A program made the translations under genes and the position numbers. From Himantopus leucocephalus (lineage: Eukaryota > Chordata > Aves > Charadriiformes > Recurvirostridae), in contig RSEF01000003.1 in the NCBI GenBank assembly GCA_003993805.1, forward strand, positions 107,281,150-107,345,149: a stretch of DNA of 64,000 nt. Reading direction: 5' to 3'. Under the pieces are notes generated by a model. It saw only the letters and a list, made by a program, of their open reading frames with translations. It was not told where the DNA came from and made no database searches. Positions 61,801 through 64,000 of the stretch are shown piece after piece (position 1 is the stretch's first letter; every line of letters begins with the position of its first letter).

Positions 61801-63230
61801 AGCTCTTACCTCCTGAGAAAACACTTCAGAGTTTGACCGCACCATTGTAGCTACATAATGGTAAACTCAGTACTGCTAGGACATATTCATTGGTCTTAAA
61901 ATCAGTGGACACGGTCCACTTACACTAGTACGGTTAAGCTTCAAAACATATTAGCTACATCCAAACTGCCTAGAGAAATGGCCTGTGCTAACTCCTGAGC
62001 ATGTCTGGGAGTTTTGGAGGCATCACAGATTTGCCTGAGCCAAAACAGTGTCTGAGTCTGTTATAGGAATTTAACAGTGTGGACAACTATATTTCAGTGC
62101 TGGACCCATTCACTATTTACTGGTACAGATATAGCCAATATGGCTCAATATACCTGTATTTACAGAACAATAGTCTCTTAATGGCAGTGAACTGAAACAG
62201 GACATCCCAAGCGATATGATTTTTACCTGGTTTTCCTTTTTCAGCCTCACTGGTCTTGGAGGTGTGTTCCCCACCCTTTTTTTGTCTGTCTTACAATCTT
62301 CACATCCTGGACAGGCATTTGTTTTTCTTTGAAAAAATATTCTTCTACTTCTTTGCTTTCCATCCCATTTTTATGAAGGCTGGTCACAACTCTTTTCTTA
62401 CCTTATTGCAGTATTTTCTCCTCATTAACCTCATTCATTAACCTCTGAAGGTCCTCCCTTTCCTCCTCAGTAACAGTGTGGCTAACGGTCTGCAGATGAT
62501 GGTCTAGGTTATTCCTAACATTTTGTCAGGTAAAGCATAATCTCTTTCCAAATCTAATGAGTCCTAGGAAAAGATTGTAAAAACAGAGGAGTAGATAGTA
62601 ACTGTCATTGCTTTTCTTATGAATTGTTCTCAGTATATCCAAACCAATGTGATTTAAGGGTCAGCATCCCCAATAAATTACTCCCTCTCCCTAAGCCCTG
62701 TGAACCACTGTGACAAATCACTTGATGCAAATTTCAGATCGATAGCAGCATATGCTACATCATTAAAACTGATCAACAGATTTCATTTTTAAACAAAATT
62801 TATTGAAACAAACCTGTTTTCCACTTACCCGCAAAGTTAATTTCTTCTCTTTTGTACCTCAAAACACCTGGACTTAATTTTGTCATAGATATATGTGTTA
62901 ACAAGACCCTTAAGCATCTGTTGTAAAATGAAAGCAACCTGTAGTTTGGATGCTTTCTCAGCAAAAAGAGATTTAAAAAAAAAAAAATAGAAAATTATAA
63001 ACTTTTGAAGATAATAAATCTTTGGACCATTTAAGGAACACTTTGGGCTCACGCTTAGTGTTTACACCACTTTCTAGCAAAGCACATCAAATGCCCATTT
63101 GATTTTGTGAGGCTTATGAGGTTTACATACAGTTTTAATTATGCACTGAGTAAAGGACAGTGGGCTTGGTGCGTTGCTGGACTCAGGGTTTTATGTAAGA
63201 AAAGAGAACCTAAATATTTTTATACAATTT
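58876..63230. other. No gene recognised
   Basis: AT-rich non-coding sequence. The 118-codon frame at 59543-59899 (plus) overlaps a similar minus frame and has no motif. TA-rich runs lie near 60999 and T/A homopolymers near 60640 and 62980. 63080-63190 is a weak conserved-element candidate ('caaatgcccatttgatttt', 'ttttaattatgcac'). Confidence 0.5.
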
Positions 63231-63420
63231 TATACACTTAGTATATTTAGTGTGTGTATATATGTATATACATAAAGAACCTACATATTTTCTACATGTA
63301 CAGATGATGTTTTATAAACGTATAAATATATATGCATACATTCACATATATAGTATATACATCTCTGCTCACAAGGATATCCATAACAATGTATGTAAAG
63401 AACAGGTATATGCAAAAAGA
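63231..63420. repeat. TA/TG-rich low-complexity tract
   Basis: Irregular TATA, TGTA and CATA units ('gtgtgtatatatgtatatac', 'ataaatatatatgcataca', 'acatatatagtatatacat') with unique bases between. It makes up the C-terminal part of the longest open frame in the window (minus, 63292-63858), which is therefore judged non-coding. Confidence 0.65.
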
Positions 63421-64000
63421 CATGCATGGAAACATAAACTCACAAGCACACATCTTCATTTTGCCGTTGCTTGTGATGTGATTCATTTTTATACTTGACT
63501 TACTTCCAGTGTTCACACACATCAGAGAATGATAACTGGATGTAACTGACACATCTGTCTGTCCATCTAGCCATCTATCCGCTTCCCCCAGTTCTCTGTA
63601 ATGACCGTGGTCATTAATCAGTTCACTCCTTATACTGAAGTTAACAAGCAGGGAACAAGAAAATGGAACAGCCCAGTAGGCTGTCATAACCATAAAATAA
63701 AAATCCTTCAAAACACTTATATGGTAGACAGAATCTTTTCTTTTATGAATAGTTCCCTTGAATCCACAATGATTGTTCAGAGCAGATAACTTGGGGGGAG
63801 GGGAGGTGCTGAGGTGAGAGGGGAATTTGTTAAAGTCAGAAGGAGGTGGAACACCCACTACTGACCCTGTTCAGACTGAATCCAGACATTCTTCTGGTGA
63901 AATCAAGACTTCCTCTTCAGAATAAATGAGGTTTTGTCACTCACTGTGTCACAACCCAGTCTCCTGTCTTCTCCTGCACACTGCAGCTATGTGTTCTCCC

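Noticed and set aside
63292..63858. Longest open frame in the window, 188 codons on the minus strand
   Set aside because: Its second half is made by TA/TG low-complexity DNA (I/Y/C/F-rich translation), it has no domain, and no splice or promoter context is apparent.
1..64000. Prokaryotic systems, CRISPR arrays, tRNA or rRNA genes
   Set aside because: No regularly spaced repeats, no tRNA-type A/B boxes with cloverleaf arms and no rRNA-like segments were seen. The repeats identify an avian nuclear genome.

Overview
The window looks like a stretch of a bird genome, either a gene desert or the interior of a very long intron. The evidence is AT-rich sequence with no supported host exon, many CR1 LINE copies that end in the avian-type tail built on 'attctatg', and solo LTRs of an ERVL-like family starting TGTC(T/A)(T/C)GGTTT. 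I found no tRNA, rRNA, CRISPR array, operon or other prokaryote-type feature. Open frames outside the transposons (up to 188 codons) are short, match nothing I recognise and look like chance. The species and the neighbouring gene cannot be named from this sequence.

Layout. Bases 1-62 are the edge of a minus-strand LTR. Old CR1 pieces (2054-2675) and an unclassified, possibly LTR-like block (2690-3386) follow. The next 10 kb is single-copy-looking and holds one candidate conserved non-coding block (4501-5060) and a purine tract. A 100-N assembly gap (13379-13478) abuts a CR1 fragment. A solo LTR (14446-15029) and a CR1 tail (15326-15388) come next. CR1 copies then lie at 19766-20417 (+), 24715-25464 (two in tandem, -) and 27287-27788 (+). 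Relics of much older CR1/L3-like and SINE-like elements are scattered between them. A C homopolymer containing one N is at 37295-37357, a G-quadruplex motif at 39358-39396, and a GC-rich island at 42986-43440.

The most structured region is 45751-49984. It holds two minus-strand CR1 copies placed tail to head, a second 100-N gap, and a plus-strand CR1 copy of the same subfamily as the middle one. The middle and last copies form a large inverted repeat around the gap, about 96% identical next to the gap and about 85% further out. Both carry the same in-frame TGA within the reverse transcriptase and both have lost the second aspartate of the catalytic F-x-D-D box. Two more solo LTRs with target-site duplications lie at 52905-53440 and 58228-58870. 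The rest is AT-rich non-coding sequence.

There is no gene network to describe. The window is a record of retrotransposition (CR1 LINEs of at least three ages and ERVL-type LTRs) laid over possible regulatory non-coding DNA. I found no convincing new biological system. The best items for follow-up are the head-to-head CR1 pair with its shared stop codon, the divergent CpG-bearing LTR at 58228, the unclassified blocks at 2690-3386 and 42986-43440, and the conserved-element candidates.
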